A stretch of DNA of 64,000 nucleotides from Rhodospirillum centenum SW (GTDB lineage: Bacteria; Pseudomonadota; Alphaproteobacteria; Azospirillales; Azospirillaceae): the NCBI RefSeq assembly GCF_000016185.1, contig NC_011420.2, positions 4,209,501 through 4,273,500 of the forward strand. The letters run 5' to 3'. A model generated the notes under the pieces. The model was not told the DNA's origin. It searched no databases and saw nothing but the letters and a program-made list of their open reading frames with translations. Numbering within the stretch: the stretch's first letter is position 1; each line of letters opens with the position of its first letter. Below, piece after piece: positions 34,338 through 45,172 of the stretch. Made by a program: the position numbers and the translations under genes.

Positions 34338-36163
34338 CCGTCCGACCATTCCGCCAGCACCCGCCGGGCCCAGCCGCGCAGCCCCCTGTCCGGCTGCCTT
34401 CTGTCCGTCGCTTCCCCCGGCCGCATCCCGCGCAGCCAGTCGTGCAGCGGAACGAAGAAGCCGGACTTGGGTCTGTCCAGGATCGGGCGGGGCAGCGGGA
34501 GCGGGGCGGACTCCGCCATCGCGCGTTTGGATGGCCGTGCCGGCCGTACCAGGACGGGGGCCAGCCGCCCGAGCAGTGCCGTGTCCACCAACGGAACCCG
34601 GAGTTCGAGCCCGTGCGCCATGCTGGCCCAGTCCGCATCGCGCAGGAGCTGGTTGCGCATGTACCAGGTCGCCTCCAGCGCCGCGACCTGCACCCAGGGG
34701 TCCCGCAGCCCGGCGACGGTCCGGCGCAGGGCTGTCCGCGCCTCCAGCTCCGCCCACCCGTCCCGCGCCGCTTCGGGTCCCAGGATGTCCGGCAGTTCCC
34801 AGGGCATGTAGAGCGCCCGGCGCAGCAGGTAGGCATCGCTGACGGAGGTGCCGTATTCCAGCAGTCCCGCATATTTGGGGGAGGTGAAGCGGCGGAGGAG
34901 CGGGGCCGCCAGCCGCCGGAAGCCGATCCCCGCGGGCCGCAGGCCAGCGAGCGGCCCCAGCCGTGCGGCAAGGCGGGGAACGTCCCGGAAACTCGGATAG
35001 GTGCCGAACAGCTCGTCCCCGCCCAGGCCGGAGAGCGCCACCTTGATCCCGGCCCGGGCCGCGGCGCGGCTGACGTAATAGACGTTCACCCCGTCCGTGC
35101 TGGGCTGGTCCATGGCCCGGAGCAGCCCCTCCAGATCGCCCGCGAAGTCGTTGGCGGAAACCCGCAGATGATGGTGGCGGGTGCCCAGGGCGCGTGCCGC
35201 CTCGGCCGCCAGGGGGGCTTCGTCGGCCGGCGTTCCCTCCAGCCGGTCGAAGGACACGGTGACCGTGTCCACGACGGCGCCGGCCGCTGCTGCCCTGCCC
35301 GCTGCTGCGGCGTAGGAGGCGAGGGTGCAGGAATCGAGTCCGGCGGAGAGGAAGACCGCCACCGGCACGTCGGCGACCAGATGGTGGCGGACCGTGTCCT
35401 CCAGGGCTTCCCGCAGTGCCCCCGGCCCCGCAGCATCCCCTGGCGGCCTTTCCGCCTCTGCCTCCGCCAGGACCGTCTCCAGCGACCAGAAGCGCCGGGG
35501 CGGGCCGACCCCGGAGCGGTCGATCCAGAGACTCGATCCAGGCGGAACGGGAACGATGTCACGGACGATGGTGAACGGTTCCGGCACGGCCCCCCAGAGC
35601 AGGAAGCCGGCGGCGCCGGCCGGGTGGATCCGCCGGGGCACCGCTCCGCCGGCCAGGATCGCCTTCACCTGGGAGGCGAGACGGACGGTGCCGCCGCGGT
35701 CGCACAGATAGAGCGGCTTGATGCCATGGCCGTCCCGGGCCACGAGCATGCCCTGGCGCGCCTCGTCCCACAGGGCGAACGCGAACATCCCCCGCAGCCG
35801 GGGCAGCATGGCCGCACCATGGCGGGCATAGAGGTGCAGCAGCACCTCCGTGTCGCTCCGGCTGCGCAGGACGACGCCGGCGTCGATCAGCTCGGCACGG
35901 AGGTCCTGATGGTTGTAAATCTCCCCGTTGAAGACGAGGTGCAGCCGTCCGTCGGCGGAAGCCATGGGCTGCCGCCCGGCATCGGACAGGTCGATGATGG
36001 CAAGGCGGCGGTGGCCCATTCCGATCCGGCCGTCCGGGTGGCGCCATACGCCCTGCCCGTCCGGCCCCCGGGCCGCCATGGCATCCGTAATGGCCTCCAG
36101 CTCCACCTCCGACACCCGTGAGGCGGCGGGATCGTAGGCGAAGACGGCGGCTATTCCGCACAT
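34334..36163 (-). CDS. asnB: Asparagine synthase (glutamine-hydrolysing), EPS-cluster type
   Basis: 609 residues. The class II glutaminase begins MCGIAAVFAYD with the nucleophile Cys2 exposed by removal of Met1. MAARGPDGQGVW, LVFNGEIYNHQDLRAELI and SDTEVLLHLYARHGAAMLPR are the glutaminase motifs. The synthetase domain has the ATP pyrophosphatase loop VFLSAGLDSCTLAS and VALSGLGGDELFGTYPSF. AsnB homologues are frequent in EPS clusters, where they are thought to amidate uronic acids or similar carboxyls, so asparagine may not be the real product. It is followed by a co-translated glycosyltransferase gene and preceded by the UXS gene on the same strand. Confidence 0.92.
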   Translation of the reverse strand: MCGIAAVFAYDPAASRVSEVELEAITDAMAARGPDGQGVWRHPDGRIGMGHRRLAIIDLSDAGRQPMASADGRLHLVFNGEIYNHQDLRAELIDAGVVLRSRSDTEVLLHLYARHGAAMLPRLRGMFAFALWDEARQGMLVARDGHGIKPLYLCDRGGTVRLASQVKAILAGGAVPRRIHPAGAAGFLLWGAVPEPFTIVRDIVPVPPGSSLWIDRSGVGPPRRFWSLETVLAEAEAERPPGDAAGPGALREALEDTVRHHLVADVPVAVFLSAGLDSCTLASYAAAAGRAAAAGAVVDTVTVSFDRLEGTPADEAPLAAEAARALGTRHHHLRVSANDFAGDLEGLLRAMDQPSTDGVNVYYVSRAAARAGIKVALSGLGGDELFGTYPSFRDVPRLAARLGPLAGLRPAGIGFRRLAAPLLRRFTSPKYAGLLEYGTSVSDAYLLRRALYMPWELPDILGPEAARDGWAELEARTALRRTVAGLRDPWVQVAALEATWYMRNQLLRDADWASMAHGLELRVPLVDTALLGRLAPVLVRPARPSKRAMAESAPLPLPRPILDRPKSGFFVPLHDWLRGMRPGEATDRRQPDRGLRGWARRVLAEWSDG

Positions 36164-36170
36164 GGCTGGC

Positions 36171-36215
36171 CGATGCGCCCCCTGCCGATGCGCCCCCTGC
36201 CGATACGCCCCCTGC
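36171..36215. repeat. Three tandem copies of a 15-bp repeat before asnB
   Basis: cgatgcgccccctgc (36171), an identical copy (36186) and cgatacgccccctgc (36201) fill most of the 64-bp gap between the UXS stop and the asnB start. On the coding (minus) strand each unit reads gcagggggcgcatcg, so the gap is a run of purine-rich Shine-Dalgarno-like elements. Confidence 0.85.
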
Positions 36216-36227
36216 CCGGTCCGCCGC

Positions 36228-37190
36228 TCATCCCGGCTCGGCCTCGGCCAGCAGGGTGGCGAAGTAGCGGATCGTCCGCTCCAGCCCCTCCCGCAGCGGT
36301 ACCCGCGGTTCCCAGCCGAGAAGGGTGCGCGCCCGCGTGATGTCGGGGCAGCGCTGCATCGGGTCGTCCACCGGCAGCGGCCGGTAGACCAGTTCCGAGC
36401 GGGAGCCTGTCAGCCCGATCACCTGGTCCGCCAGCTCCCGGATCGTGAATTCGCCGGGATTGCCGAGATTGACCGGCCCCGTGGTGCCCTCCGGCGCCTG
36501 CATCAGCCGGACGATGGCGTCGATCAGGTCATCGACATAGCAGAAGGAGCGCGTCTGGCGGCCATCGCCCTGGATCGTGATCGGTGCGTTCCGCAGGGCC
36601 TGGACGATGAAGTTCGACACCACCCGCCCGTCGTTCGGATGCATCCGGGGACCGTAGGTGTTGAAGATGCGCGCCACGCGGATATCGACTCCGTGCTGGC
36701 GGTGGTAGTCGAAGAACAGCGTCTCCGCGCAGCGTTTGCCCTCGTCGTAGCAGGCGCGCGGGCCGATCGGGTTCACATTGCCCCGGTAATCCTCCGACTG
36801 CGGATGCTGGTCGGGGTCGCCATAGACCTCCGACGTGGACGCCTGGAAGATCCGTGCGCGCAACCGCTTGGCGAGGCCCAGCATGTTGATGGCGCCATGC
36901 ACGGAGGTCTTCGTCGTCTGCACCGGATCGTTCTGGTAATGCACCGGGGACGCCGGACAGGCGAGATTGTAGATCTCATCCACCTCGACGTAGAGCGGAA
37001 AGGTAACGTCGTGGCGGAGCAGTTCGAAGCGCGGGTGGCCCAGCAGATGCGCGATGTTGTCCTTGGTGCCCGTGAAGAAGTTATCGACACAGATCACATC
37101 GTTGCCGTCCGCGATCAGGCGGTCGCAGAGATGCGAGCCGAGGAAGCCCGCTCCCCCCGTCACCAGAACCCGTGCCCGCGCCCGTTTCAT
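36228..37190 (-). CDS. uxs: UDP-glucuronate decarboxylase (UDP-xylose synthase)
   Basis: 320 residues from ATG 37190 (GAGGACA upstream); an in-frame alternative start at 37235 adds 15 residues. The extended SDR shows [64 protein letters not shown] and [15 protein letters not shown] (Y-x3-K), then [20 protein letters not shown]. These are the full UXS signatures. The enzyme converts UDP-glucuronate to UDP-xylose, predicting xylose in the polymer. It lies at the head of the minus-strand UXS-asnB-glycosyltransferase unit. Confidence 0.94.
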   Translation of the reverse strand: MKRARARVLVTGGAGFLGSHLCDRLIADGNDVICVDNFFTGTKDNIAHLLGHPRFELLRHDVTFPLYVEVDEIYNLACPASPVHYQNDPVQTTKTSVHGAINMLGLAKRLRARIFQASTSEVYGDPDQHPQSEDYRGNVNPIGPRACYDEGKRCAETLFFDYHRQHGVDIRVARIFNTYGPRMHPNDGRVVSNFIVQALRNAPITIQGDGRQTRSFCYVDDLIDAIVRLMQAPEGTTGPVNLGNPGEFTIRELADQVIGLTGSRSELVYRPLPVDDPMQRCPDITRARTLLGWEPRVPLREGLERTIRYFATLLAEAEPG

Positions 37191-37311
37191 CGACCATGTC
37201 CTCGTTGCCAGCAGTTCCTGGGGGGAAATTACCACTTCGGAGCGGGGGGCGTGAACCCTCGATCAGATGCCGTCAGGCCCGCCGCTTGTCTTTGCCTATG
37301 AAGTCATCGGT

Positions 37312-37340
37312 TTGACTGTCCCTTCCGGATAGCGCATATT
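37312..37340 (+). promoter_or_regulatory. Sigma70-like promoter for gmd-fcl-galE unit
   Basis: TTGACT (37312-37317), a 17-nt spacer and CATATT (37335-37340). It predicts a transcription start about 40 bp before the ATG at 37386, which has GGAG at 8 nt. It lies between the divergent UXS and gmd genes and is the best-looking promoter of the EPS cluster. Confidence 0.6.
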
Positions 37341-37385
37341 TTACACATTGTGGGTCGGTGGCGATTCACAGATGGAGTGTTCGTG

Positions 37386-38470
<1,085 letters not shown>

Positions 38471-38474
<4 letters not shown>

Positions 38475-39445
38475 CGGTGCCGGCCATGCAGGGCGTGGAT
38501 TTCCGTCTCCAGGGCCGCCGGGTCTGGGTGGCCGGCCACCGCGGCATGGTCGGCTCCGCCGTGGTGCGCCGTCTGGCGGCGGAGGACTGCGAGACCCTCA
38601 CCGTCGGGCGCGACCGGCTGGACCTGCGCGACGGGGCGGCGGTGGAGCGCTGGCTGGCGGAGACCCGGCCCGAGGTGGTGGTGCTGGCGGCCGCCCGGGT
38701 CGGCGGCATCCTCGCCAATGCCCGCCAGCCGGCCGATTTCCTCTACGACAACCTCGCCATCGCCGGCAGCGTGATCCATGCCGCCTTCCGCCAGGGGGTG
38801 GCGAAGCTGCTGTTCCTGGGCTCCTCCTGCATCTACCCCAAGCTGGCGCCGCAGCCGATCCCGGAGACGGCCCTGCTGACCGGGCCGCTGGAGCCGACCA
38901 ACGAGGGATACGCCATCGCCAAGATCGCCGGCATCAGGCTGTGCGAGGCCTACCGGCGGCAGCACGGCTGCGACTTCATCTCGGCGATGCCGACCAACCT
39001 CTACGGCCCGAACGACAATTTCCACCCGGAGAACAGCCACGTCCTGCCGGCCCTGCTGCGCAAGGTGCATGAGGCGAAGGCCGCGGGGCGGGAGACGGTG
39101 GAACTCTGGGGCAGCGGCCGGCCGCGGCGGGAGTTCCTGCATGTGGACGATCTGGCAGATGCCTGCGTGCATCTGCTGCGGCACTGGTCGGATGAGCGGA
39201 CGGTCAATGTCGGCACCGGCACGGACATCGCCATCGCCGAACTGGCGGCGCTGATTGCCGAGGTGGTCGGCTGGCACGGGCGCTTCGTCTACGACCCGAC
39301 GAAGCCGGACGGCACGCCGCGAAAGCTGCTGGACGTGTCCCGCCTGACCGCACTGGGCTGGACCGCCCGCATCCCCCTGCGCGACGGCATCGCCGCCACC
39401 AGCCGCTGGTATCTGGAGAATGCCGGGGAGTTGCGCCATGGTTAG
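38471..39445 (+). CDS. fcl: GDP-L-fucose synthase
   Basis: 324 residues, overlapping gmd by 4 nt (ATGA). Motifs: [73 protein letters not shown] (Y-x3-K) and [20 protein letters not shown]. The enzyme is a 3,5-epimerase/4-reductase (WcaG) making GDP-L-fucose from the Gmd product. With gmd it predicts fucose in the polymer and supplies the WcaI-type transferase at 9019. Confidence 0.97.
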
Positions 39446-40208
39446 GACGGACGGTGCCGGGGGACTGTCCCCGACCGGGCACGGGGCCGGGCTCCGCCGC
39501 TCCCCCCTCAGGCGCTGGCGCCGGTATCTGCTGCCGGCGGTGCTGCTGCTGCTCGCCCTGCCACCGGCACTGGACGCCGGCCGGCGGCTGCCCGCTTCGC
39601 TCGCCGGGGTGCAGGCGGAGGCGCTGACCGCGACCTGGAAGGCGACCGGAGCCGACGCCGACTGGGAGGCGGCACTGGCAGCCCGGGAGCGGCAGCTCAC
39701 ATGGTTCCCGGACCCGGTGGCGCAGCAGCGCACTGCCCGGCTGCTGCTGGACCGGGCCATGCAGACCGGGGGACGGACCGGCATGGCGGCCCCGTTGCTG
39801 GAGCGGGCCCGGCTTCTGGCGGAGGCCAGCCTCTCCCGAGGACCCGCCGACGGCCGGGTCTGGGCCCTGCTGGCTCATCTTTCTTTCCTGCGGGAGGACG
39901 ATCCGTTCCGGACCGTGGATCTGCTCAGGCTCTCGATCCTCACCAGTCCCGCCGACCCCGGTCTTGCATTCTGGCGGGTCGATCTGGCGCTGCGCCTGCG
40001 CCCCTACTGGGGCGAGACGGTGGAGGAGCTGCTGCAGGAGCAGTTCCGGCTGGCCTTCGCCTGGGCGGAGCGGGATTTCGTCACCCTGGTCCTGGACCGG
40101 GATGCGCTGCTGGCGGTGCAGCAGGCATTCCCGCCCGGAGAGGCGTTGGGTCGCCGGTTCAACGAGGTCGCGGGCGATGCGGTCGTGCGCCGGCTGGCGT
40201 CCCCCTGA
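39438..40208 (+). CDS. Unrecognised membrane-anchored protein, 256 aa
   Basis: Starts at ATG 39438 (GGGGAG at 8 nt), inside the end of fcl by 8 bp; ATG 39420 in frame is less likely. After a basic N-terminus there is one transmembrane helix ([19 protein letters not shown], about residues 34-52). A periplasmic, alpha-helical, leucine/alanine-rich domain of about 190 residues follows ([33 protein letters not shown]), somewhat TPR-like. I do not recognise a family. The position between fcl and galE suggests a structural role in the EPS machinery. Confidence 0.75.
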   Translation: MVRTDGAGGLSPTGHGAGLRRSPLRRWRRYLLPAVLLLLALPPALDAGRRLPASLAGVQAEALTATWKATGADADWEAALAARERQLTWFPDPVAQQRTARLLLDRAMQTGGRTGMAAPLLERARLLAEASLSRGPADGRVWALLAHLSFLREDDPFRTVDLLRLSILTSPADPGLAFWRVDLALRLRPYWGETVEELLQEQFRLAFAWAERDFVTLVLDRDALLAVQQAFPPGEALGRRFNEVAGDAVVRRLASP

Positions 40209-40267
40209 CAGGGCGGGACCACCGCCAGGGCGGCTCTCGGTCCGCGCAAGCAAGTTTGGGGGGGCTG

Positions 40268-41305
40268 GTGCGCAACCTGTCGGGCGAGGTCGTGCTGGTG
40301 ACCGGCGGGGCGGGATACATCGGCTCGCACACGGTCCTGGCGCTGCGGGATGCGGGTGCGGAGGCGGTGGTTCTGGACGATCTCTCGACGGGGGTGCGGG
40401 AGGCGGTTCCGGCGGGCGTGGCGTTCGAGCCGGGCTCGACCCTGGATCGGGAGGGGCTGCTGCGGCTGCTGCGCCGGTACGGGGTGACGTCGGTGATGCA
40501 CTTCGCGGCGAGCCTCATTGTCCCGGACTCGGTGGCGCGCCCGCTGGCCTATTACCGCAACAACGTGGCGGGCTGCCTCGCGCTGGCGGAGGCCTGCGCC
40601 GAAGCCGGGATCGGACGGCTGATCTTCTCGTCCACCGCGGCGGTCTATGGCGAGCCCGCGGCGGTGCCGGTGGCGGAGACGGCGCCGGCCCTGCCGCTGA
40701 CACCCTATGGTGCCTCCAAGCTGATGGCCGAGCGCATCCTGGCGGACGCGGCGGCGGCGCACGGGCTGGATCTGGCGGTGCTGCGCTATTTCAACGTGGC
40801 CGGGGCCGACCCGCGGGGCCGGGCCGGGCAGCGCACGCGGTCCGCCACGCATCTGGTCAAGGTGGCGGCCGAGGTCGCGGCGGGGCGGCGGCCCGTCCTG
40901 GAGATCTACGGCACCGACTACCCGACGCCGGACGGGACCTGCGTGCGCGACTACATCCATGTCGCGGATCTGGTGGAAGCGCACCTGCTCCTGCTGGGGC
41001 ATCTGCGCCGCGATGGCGGCCGGCATCTGGTGAATGTGGGCTATGGGCGAGGTTTCTCGGTGCGCGAGGTGGTGCGGGCCGTGGAACGGGCGGCGGGGCG
41101 GCCGTTGCCCCTGCGGGAGGCCGGCCGGCGGCCGGGCGATGCCGCCCGCCTCGTGGCCGATGCCACCCTGCTGCGCGACCGCTACGGCTGGCGTCCCTCT
41201 TACGACGACATCGACACCATCGTCCGCTCTGCCCTCGACTGGGAGCGCACCCTCGATGCCGCGCCGTCAGATGGCCGCCCCCGGCCTGCTGCCGGCCCCG
41301 GCTGA
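40268..41305 (+). CDS. galE: UDP-glucose 4-epimerase
   Basis: 345 residues from GTG 40268, preceded by a G-rich Shine-Dalgarno. Motifs: [85 protein letters not shown] (Y-x3-K) and LRYFNVAGADPRGRAGQR. It interconverts UDP-glucose and UDP-galactose (or the N-acetylated pair), supplying galactose for the EPS. It ends the gmd-fcl unit. Confidence 0.95.
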   Translation: MRNLSGEVVLVTGGAGYIGSHTVLALRDAGAEAVVLDDLSTGVREAVPAGVAFEPGSTLDREGLLRLLRRYGVTSVMHFAASLIVPDSVARPLAYYRNNVAGCLALAEACAEAGIGRLIFSSTAAVYGEPAAVPVAETAPALPLTPYGASKLMAERILADAAAAHGLDLAVLRYFNVAGADPRGRAGQRTRSATHLVKVAAEVAAGRRPVLEIYGTDYPTPDGTCVRDYIHVADLVEAHLLLLGHLRRDGGRHLVNVGYGRGFSVREVVRAVERAAGRPLPLREAGRRPGDAARLVADATLLRDRYGWRPSYDDIDTIVRSALDWERTLDAAPSDGRPRPAAGPG

Positions 41306-41388
41306 CGCCTTTGCGCCGATGTCAGTCGCGGTCGCAGGAGATACGATCCGGGGTGTTCCAGCACGGTTCCGTCACGGGAAGGATGTCC

Positions 41389-41892
41389 ATGAGCCCCGCC
41401 GCCCCATCGCTCCGCGACCGCCTGATCCGCAATCTGGACGAGATTCCCAAGGCGCACCGGATCCGCGGAACGCGGGTCGAGAGCCTGTGGGCCCGGCTGG
41501 CGGAGGGCACGGCGGCTCGCAAGCTCGGCGCCACGGTGGACATCGTGCCGCCGGGCAAGCTCTCCTGCCCCTACCATCTCCACCACGCGCAGGAGGAGAT
41601 GTTCGTGATCCTGGCCGGCAGCGGCACCCTGCGGGTGGCGGGTGAGATGATCCCCGTGAAGGCGGGGGACGTGATCTTCATTCCGCCCGGTGCGGAGTAT
41701 CCGCACCAGATCCTCAACACCTCCGACGCGCCGTTGAAATACCTCTCCGTCAGCACCCAGGAGGACCCGGAGATCTGCGAGTATCCGGATTCCGGCAAGT
41801 TCATGGCGGAAGCCGGCCTCGCCACCTCCCGCCCGTTCGAGGCCATCCACCGCCAGGGCACCGGCGTCGATTACTGGGACGGGGAGGCGTAG
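41389..41892 (+). CDS. Cupin-domain protein
   Basis: 167 residues. ATG 41389 has GGGAAGG at 6 nt; ATG 41383 is too close to it. The cupin core is visible: PYHLHHAQEEMFVILAGSGT (the histidines and glutamate form the metal-site motif) followed by AGDVIFIPPGAEYPHQILN, which gives the second conserved histidine. The end DSGKFMAEAGLATSRPFEAI is typical of a group of small cupins of unknown substrate. Likely a metal-binding isomerase- or sensor-type protein; no specific reaction can be stated. It lies between the EPS cluster and the cyd genes and may belong to neither. Confidence 0.85.
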   Translation: MSPAAPSLRDRLIRNLDEIPKAHRIRGTRVESLWARLAEGTAARKLGATVDIVPPGKLSCPYHLHHAQEEMFVILAGSGTLRVAGEMIPVKAGDVIFIPPGAEYPHQILNTSDAPLKYLSVSTQEDPEICEYPDSGKFMAEAGLATSRPFEAIHRQGTGVDYWDGEA

Positions 41893-41955
41893 CCGGCGGC
41901 GTCCGTCCTCCCCGTCCTTCTCTGTTCCTCCGTGCTTGTCGGCTTCCGACCCGCC

Positions 41956-42078
41956 CTAGAAAGCGTCCGGGTCGGGCTGGCCGCGGGCGGCGTCCTCCCG
42001 CAGTTCGAACCAGAGCCCGTTCAGCACGGCGAAGACGACGGCCAGGGGCAGGCCGAGGAGCCAGGCGAAATACCACAT
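41956..42078 (-). CDS. cydX: CydX-type small subunit of cytochrome bd oxidase
   Basis: 40 residues: MWYFAWLLGLPLAVVFAVLN then GLWFE and a polar tail. GGAGG lies 5 bp before the ATG. It has the single transmembrane helix and MWYFAW-x-LG-x-PLA start of CydX/CbdX proteins, which stabilise the CydAB haem site. It follows cydB by 38 bp as the third gene of the operon. It is easily missed because of its length. Confidence 0.92.
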   Translation of the reverse strand: MWYFAWLLGLPLAVVFAVLNGLWFELREDAARGQPDPDAF

Positions 42079-42116
42079 CGTTTCCTCCATCCGTTCCGGG
42101 GCCGCGGGCGCGCGGC

Positions 42117-43271
42117 TCAGTAGTGGTGCCCGTCCTCGCGCAGGATCGCGGCTTCGTCCACCTTGCCGCGGAGCACCCGGTAGACCCAGGCGGTGTAGGC
42201 CAGGATCAGCGGCAGGAAGATCGCCGTCGCCACCAGCATGATGAACAGGGTCCGGTGCGAGGACGAACTGTCCCAGATCGTCAGGCTGGAGCGCGGGTCC
42301 AGCGAGGAGGGCAGCACGAACGGGAACAGCGTGATGCCGACCGTCGTGATGATGGCGAAGATCGAGAGGCCGGAGGCCAGCAGGGTCAGCCGCTCCAGCC
42401 GGGCCCGCAGCCCCGCCGCCGCGGCCAGCGCCCCCGCGATCCCCAGGGCCGGCACCAGGACCAGCCAGGGGCGGGCGGCGTAGTTGGCGAACCAGGCCCC
42501 GGCATCGTGCGCCACCTCCTTCAACAGCGGGTTCGACGGTCCGTCGGTGACCGCCGTGCCGACAAGGCGGTAGCCGTCGATCCAGAGCCACAGCGCCAGC
42601 CCGCCCAGCGCGAACAGGACCGCCGTGGCAAGGGCGGCGGCGGTGCCGTAGTCGCGGGCGCGGCGGGCGACGCAGCCGTCCGTCTTGAGCGCCAGCCAGG
42701 CGGCGCCGTGCATGGCGAGCATCGCCACGGAGACGAGGCCGCAGAGCAGGGCGAAGGGGTTCAGCAGGCCGAAGAAGCCGCCCTCGTAGAACGCCCGCAG
42801 GTCGGCATCCAGCCGGAACGGCACGCCCTGGAGCACATTGCCCACGGCCACCCCGAACACCAGCACCGGCACGAAGCCGCCGATGAACAGGGCCCAGTCC
42901 CAGCCCTCCCGCCAGCGCGGCTCCGGGCGCTTGGAACGGTACTTGAACCCGACCGGCCGCAGGATCAGCGCCGCCAGCACCACGTACATGGCGAGATAGA
43001 AGCCGGAGAAGGACACGGCATAGAGCGGCGGCCACGCGGCGAAGATGGCGCCGCCGCCCAGGATGAACCAGACCTGATTGCCTTCCCAGACGGGGCCGAC
43101 GGAATTGATGGCGACACGCCGTTCCAGGTCGTTGCGGGCGACGAAGGGCAGCAGCATGCCGACGCCCATGTCGAACCCGTCGGTCGCGGCGAAGCCGATC
43201 AGCAGGATACCCAGCAGCACCCACCAGATCAGGCGCAGGGTCGTGTAGTCGATGAGGGTGTAGAGTTCCAT
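42117..43271 (-). CDS. cydB: Cytochrome bd ubiquinol oxidase subunit II
   Basis: 384 residues, about nine transmembrane helices. Signatures: [20 protein letters not shown] near the N-terminus, [60 protein letters not shown] and [20 protein letters not shown]. It is the partner of CydA in the quinol oxidase that reduces oxygen at high affinity without pumping protons. cydA ends 5 bp upstream, so translation is coupled. Confidence 0.97.
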   Translation of the reverse strand: MELYTLIDYTTLRLIWWVLLGILLIGFAATDGFDMGVGMLLPFVARNDLERRVAINSVGPVWEGNQVWFILGGGAIFAAWPPLYAVSFSGFYLAMYVVLAALILRPVGFKYRSKRPEPRWREGWDWALFIGGFVPVLVFGVAVGNVLQGVPFRLDADLRAFYEGGFFGLLNPFALLCGLVSVAMLAMHGAAWLALKTDGCVARRARDYGTAAALATAVLFALGGLALWLWIDGYRLVGTAVTDGPSNPLLKEVAHDAGAWFANYAARPWLVLVPALGIAGALAAAAGLRARLERLTLLASGLSIFAIITTVGITLFPFVLPSSLDPRSSLTIWDSSSSHRTLFIMLVATAIFLPLILAYTAWVYRVLRGKVDEAAILREDGHHY

Positions 43272-43276
43272 GGCCG

Positions 43277-44848
43277 TCACTCCCCCGCCGGCGCCGACTG
43301 CCAGGACCCGGCTCGCGGCGGTTCCTCCGCCGGGCCGGAGCGGATGGCGCGCAGCATCAACGCGATCTCGATCACGAACAGGGTGCCGTAGAGCAGGGTG
43401 AAGCCGGCCAGCGTCAGCATAACCTCGCCGACGCCCAGCGAGGACACGGCCACGGCCGTCGGCAGCACGCCCTCGATGATCCAGGGCTGGCGGCCCACCT
43501 CGGCGACGATCCAGCCCAGCTCCGCCGCGATCCAGGGCAGCGGGATGGCGAAGACGGCGACCCACAGCAGCCAGCGCGGGGACCCCAGCCGGTTGCGCAC
43601 CATCTGCCAGAAGAAGGCCGTCATCAGGACGATGAAGAAGAAGCCGAGCCCGACCATGATGCGGAAGCTCCAGAACAGCGTGGCGACCGGCGGCACCAGA
43701 TCCCAGGCCGCCGCCTCGATCTGCTCGGGCGTCGCCTGCCGCGGATCGTCCACATACTGGAGCAGCAGCAGCGCGTGGCCGAGATTGGCGACGTTGGCGG
43801 CGAAGGCCTCGCGCACCGCCGGATCGGCGGCGTCCGGCCCGCCGGCAGCGCGGATCGACTGGAGCGCGTCATAGGCCAGGATGCCGTTCTCGATCCGGGT
43901 CCGGCCGTGCGCCACCAGATCGGCGATGCCCGGCACCTCGGTATCCAGCGAGCGCGTGGCGATCAGCCCCAGCGCGGCCGGCACCTCCACCAGATGGTCG
44001 GTCGTCCGCGACTCCTGGTCGGGGAACCCGATGATGGTCAGGGGGGCCGGCGGCGTCTCCGTCTCCCAGATACCCTCGATCGCCGCCAGCTTCATCCGCT
44101 GGTGCTCGGTGGCGACATAGCCGCTCTCATCCCCCAGCACGACGACGGAGAAGGAGGAGAGCAGGCCGAAGGACGCGGCCACGGCCATCGAGCGGCGGGC
44201 CAGGGCGACATGGCGGCCCTGCAGGAGATACCACGCCGAGACGCCCAGGACGAAGACCGAGGCGGTGACGTAGCCGGCAGAGACGGTGTGGACGAACTTC
44301 GCCTGGGCCACCGGGTTGAACAGCACGGCGGCGAAGCTCTCCACCTCCATGCGCATGGTCTCGGGGTTGAACACGGCCCCCACCGGGTTCTGCATCCAGC
44401 CGTTGGCGATCAGGATCCAGAGTGCCGACAGGTTGGAACCGATCGCCACCGCCCAGGTGGCGGCCAGATGCTGGACCCGCGTCATCCGGTCCCAGCCGAA
44501 GAAGAACAGGCCGACGAAGGTTGCTTCCAGGAAGAAGGCCATCAGGCCTTCGATCGCCAGCGGCGCCCCGAAAATGTCGCCCACATAGTGGCTGTAGTAG
44601 CTCCAGTTCATGCCGAACTGGAATTCCATGGTGATTCCCGTCGCCACCCCGACTACGAAGTTGATCCCGAACAGCGTGCCCCAGAACTGCGTCATCCGGC
44701 GCCAGATGGGGCGCCCGGTGAGGACGTATACCGTCTCCATGACGGCGAGCAGGACCGACAGACCAAGTGTCAGCGGAACGAACAGGAAGTGATAGAGTGC
44801 GGTCGCGGCGAACTGCAGCCGGGACAGGGAGACGATGTCGAATTCCAT
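43277..44848 (-). CDS. cydA: Cytochrome bd ubiquinol oxidase subunit I
   Basis: 523 residues, the length of E. coli Cyd[21 protein letters not shown] contains the conserved haem-ligand histidine, then [60 protein letters not shown] and [38 protein letters not shown] and the long Q-loop with [20 protein letters not shown] mark the CydA type rather than the short-loop CioA type. The gene heads cydABX and diverges from cydDC. Confidence 0.98.
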   Translation of the reverse strand: MEFDIVSLSRLQFAATALYHFLFVPLTLGLSVLLAVMETVYVLTGRPIWRRMTQFWGTLFGINFVVGVATGITMEFQFGMNWSYYSHYVGDIFGAPLAIEGLMAFFLEATFVGLFFFGWDRMTRVQHLAATWAVAIGSNLSALWILIANGWMQNPVGAVFNPETMRMEVESFAAVLFNPVAQAKFVHTVSAGYVTASVFVLGVSAWYLLQGRHVALARRSMAVAASFGLLSSFSVVVLGDESGYVATEHQRMKLAAIEGIWETETPPAPLTIIGFPDQESRTTDHLVEVPAALGLIATRSLDTEVPGIADLVAHGRTRIENGILAYDALQSIRAAGGPDAADPAVREAFAANVANLGHALLLLQYVDDPRQATPEQIEAAAWDLVPPVATLFWSFRIMVGLGFFFIVLMTAFFWQMVRNRLGSPRWLLWVAVFAIPLPWIAAELGWIVAEVGRQPWIIEGVLPTAVAVSSLGVGEVMLTLAGFTLLYGTLFVIEIALMLRAIRSGPAEEPPRAGSWQSAPAGE

Positions 44849-45027
44849 GGCGATGCCGCCGGAGAAGCCCGGCCTCCCTGAAAGCGTGGGGTCCCGTCGC
44901 CTGGACGGGGCCGGCGCACCGCTGGCCGTTCCCTGGACGCCGTTCCGCAGGCATAGTGCCGGCGGTGAACGGCGGCCGGGCACCCGGTGCCCCGGCAGAA
45001 TGGACCGGGAGATCGGGCATCGGTTCC

Positions 45028-45051
45028 TTGCGGATTGTCAATGCGCCGCAA
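45028..45051. promoter_or_regulatory. Inverted repeat TTGCGG-N12-CCGCAA in the cydA/cydD intergenic region
   Basis: A perfect 6-bp inverted repeat with a 12-nt spacer that contains attgtcaa, lying in the 324-bp gap between divergent cydABX and cydDC. On the minus strand the spacer reads ttgacaat, giving a -35-like TTGACA toward cydA without a convincing -10. A possible operator for oxygen- or redox-responsive control. No clear FNR/CRP-type TTGAT-N4-ATCAA palindrome was found. Confidence 0.35.
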
Positions 45052-45172
45052 TGCAGCACGGGCCAGGGGTCTGAAGACAGGGGCGGGAAACCTTGCTAAC
45101 TCTGAAGATACGAAACTACCGCATGGCTGCCCTGACGGGGCGGTGTAAATCCCGTTGTCCGTGAGCGCCGAC

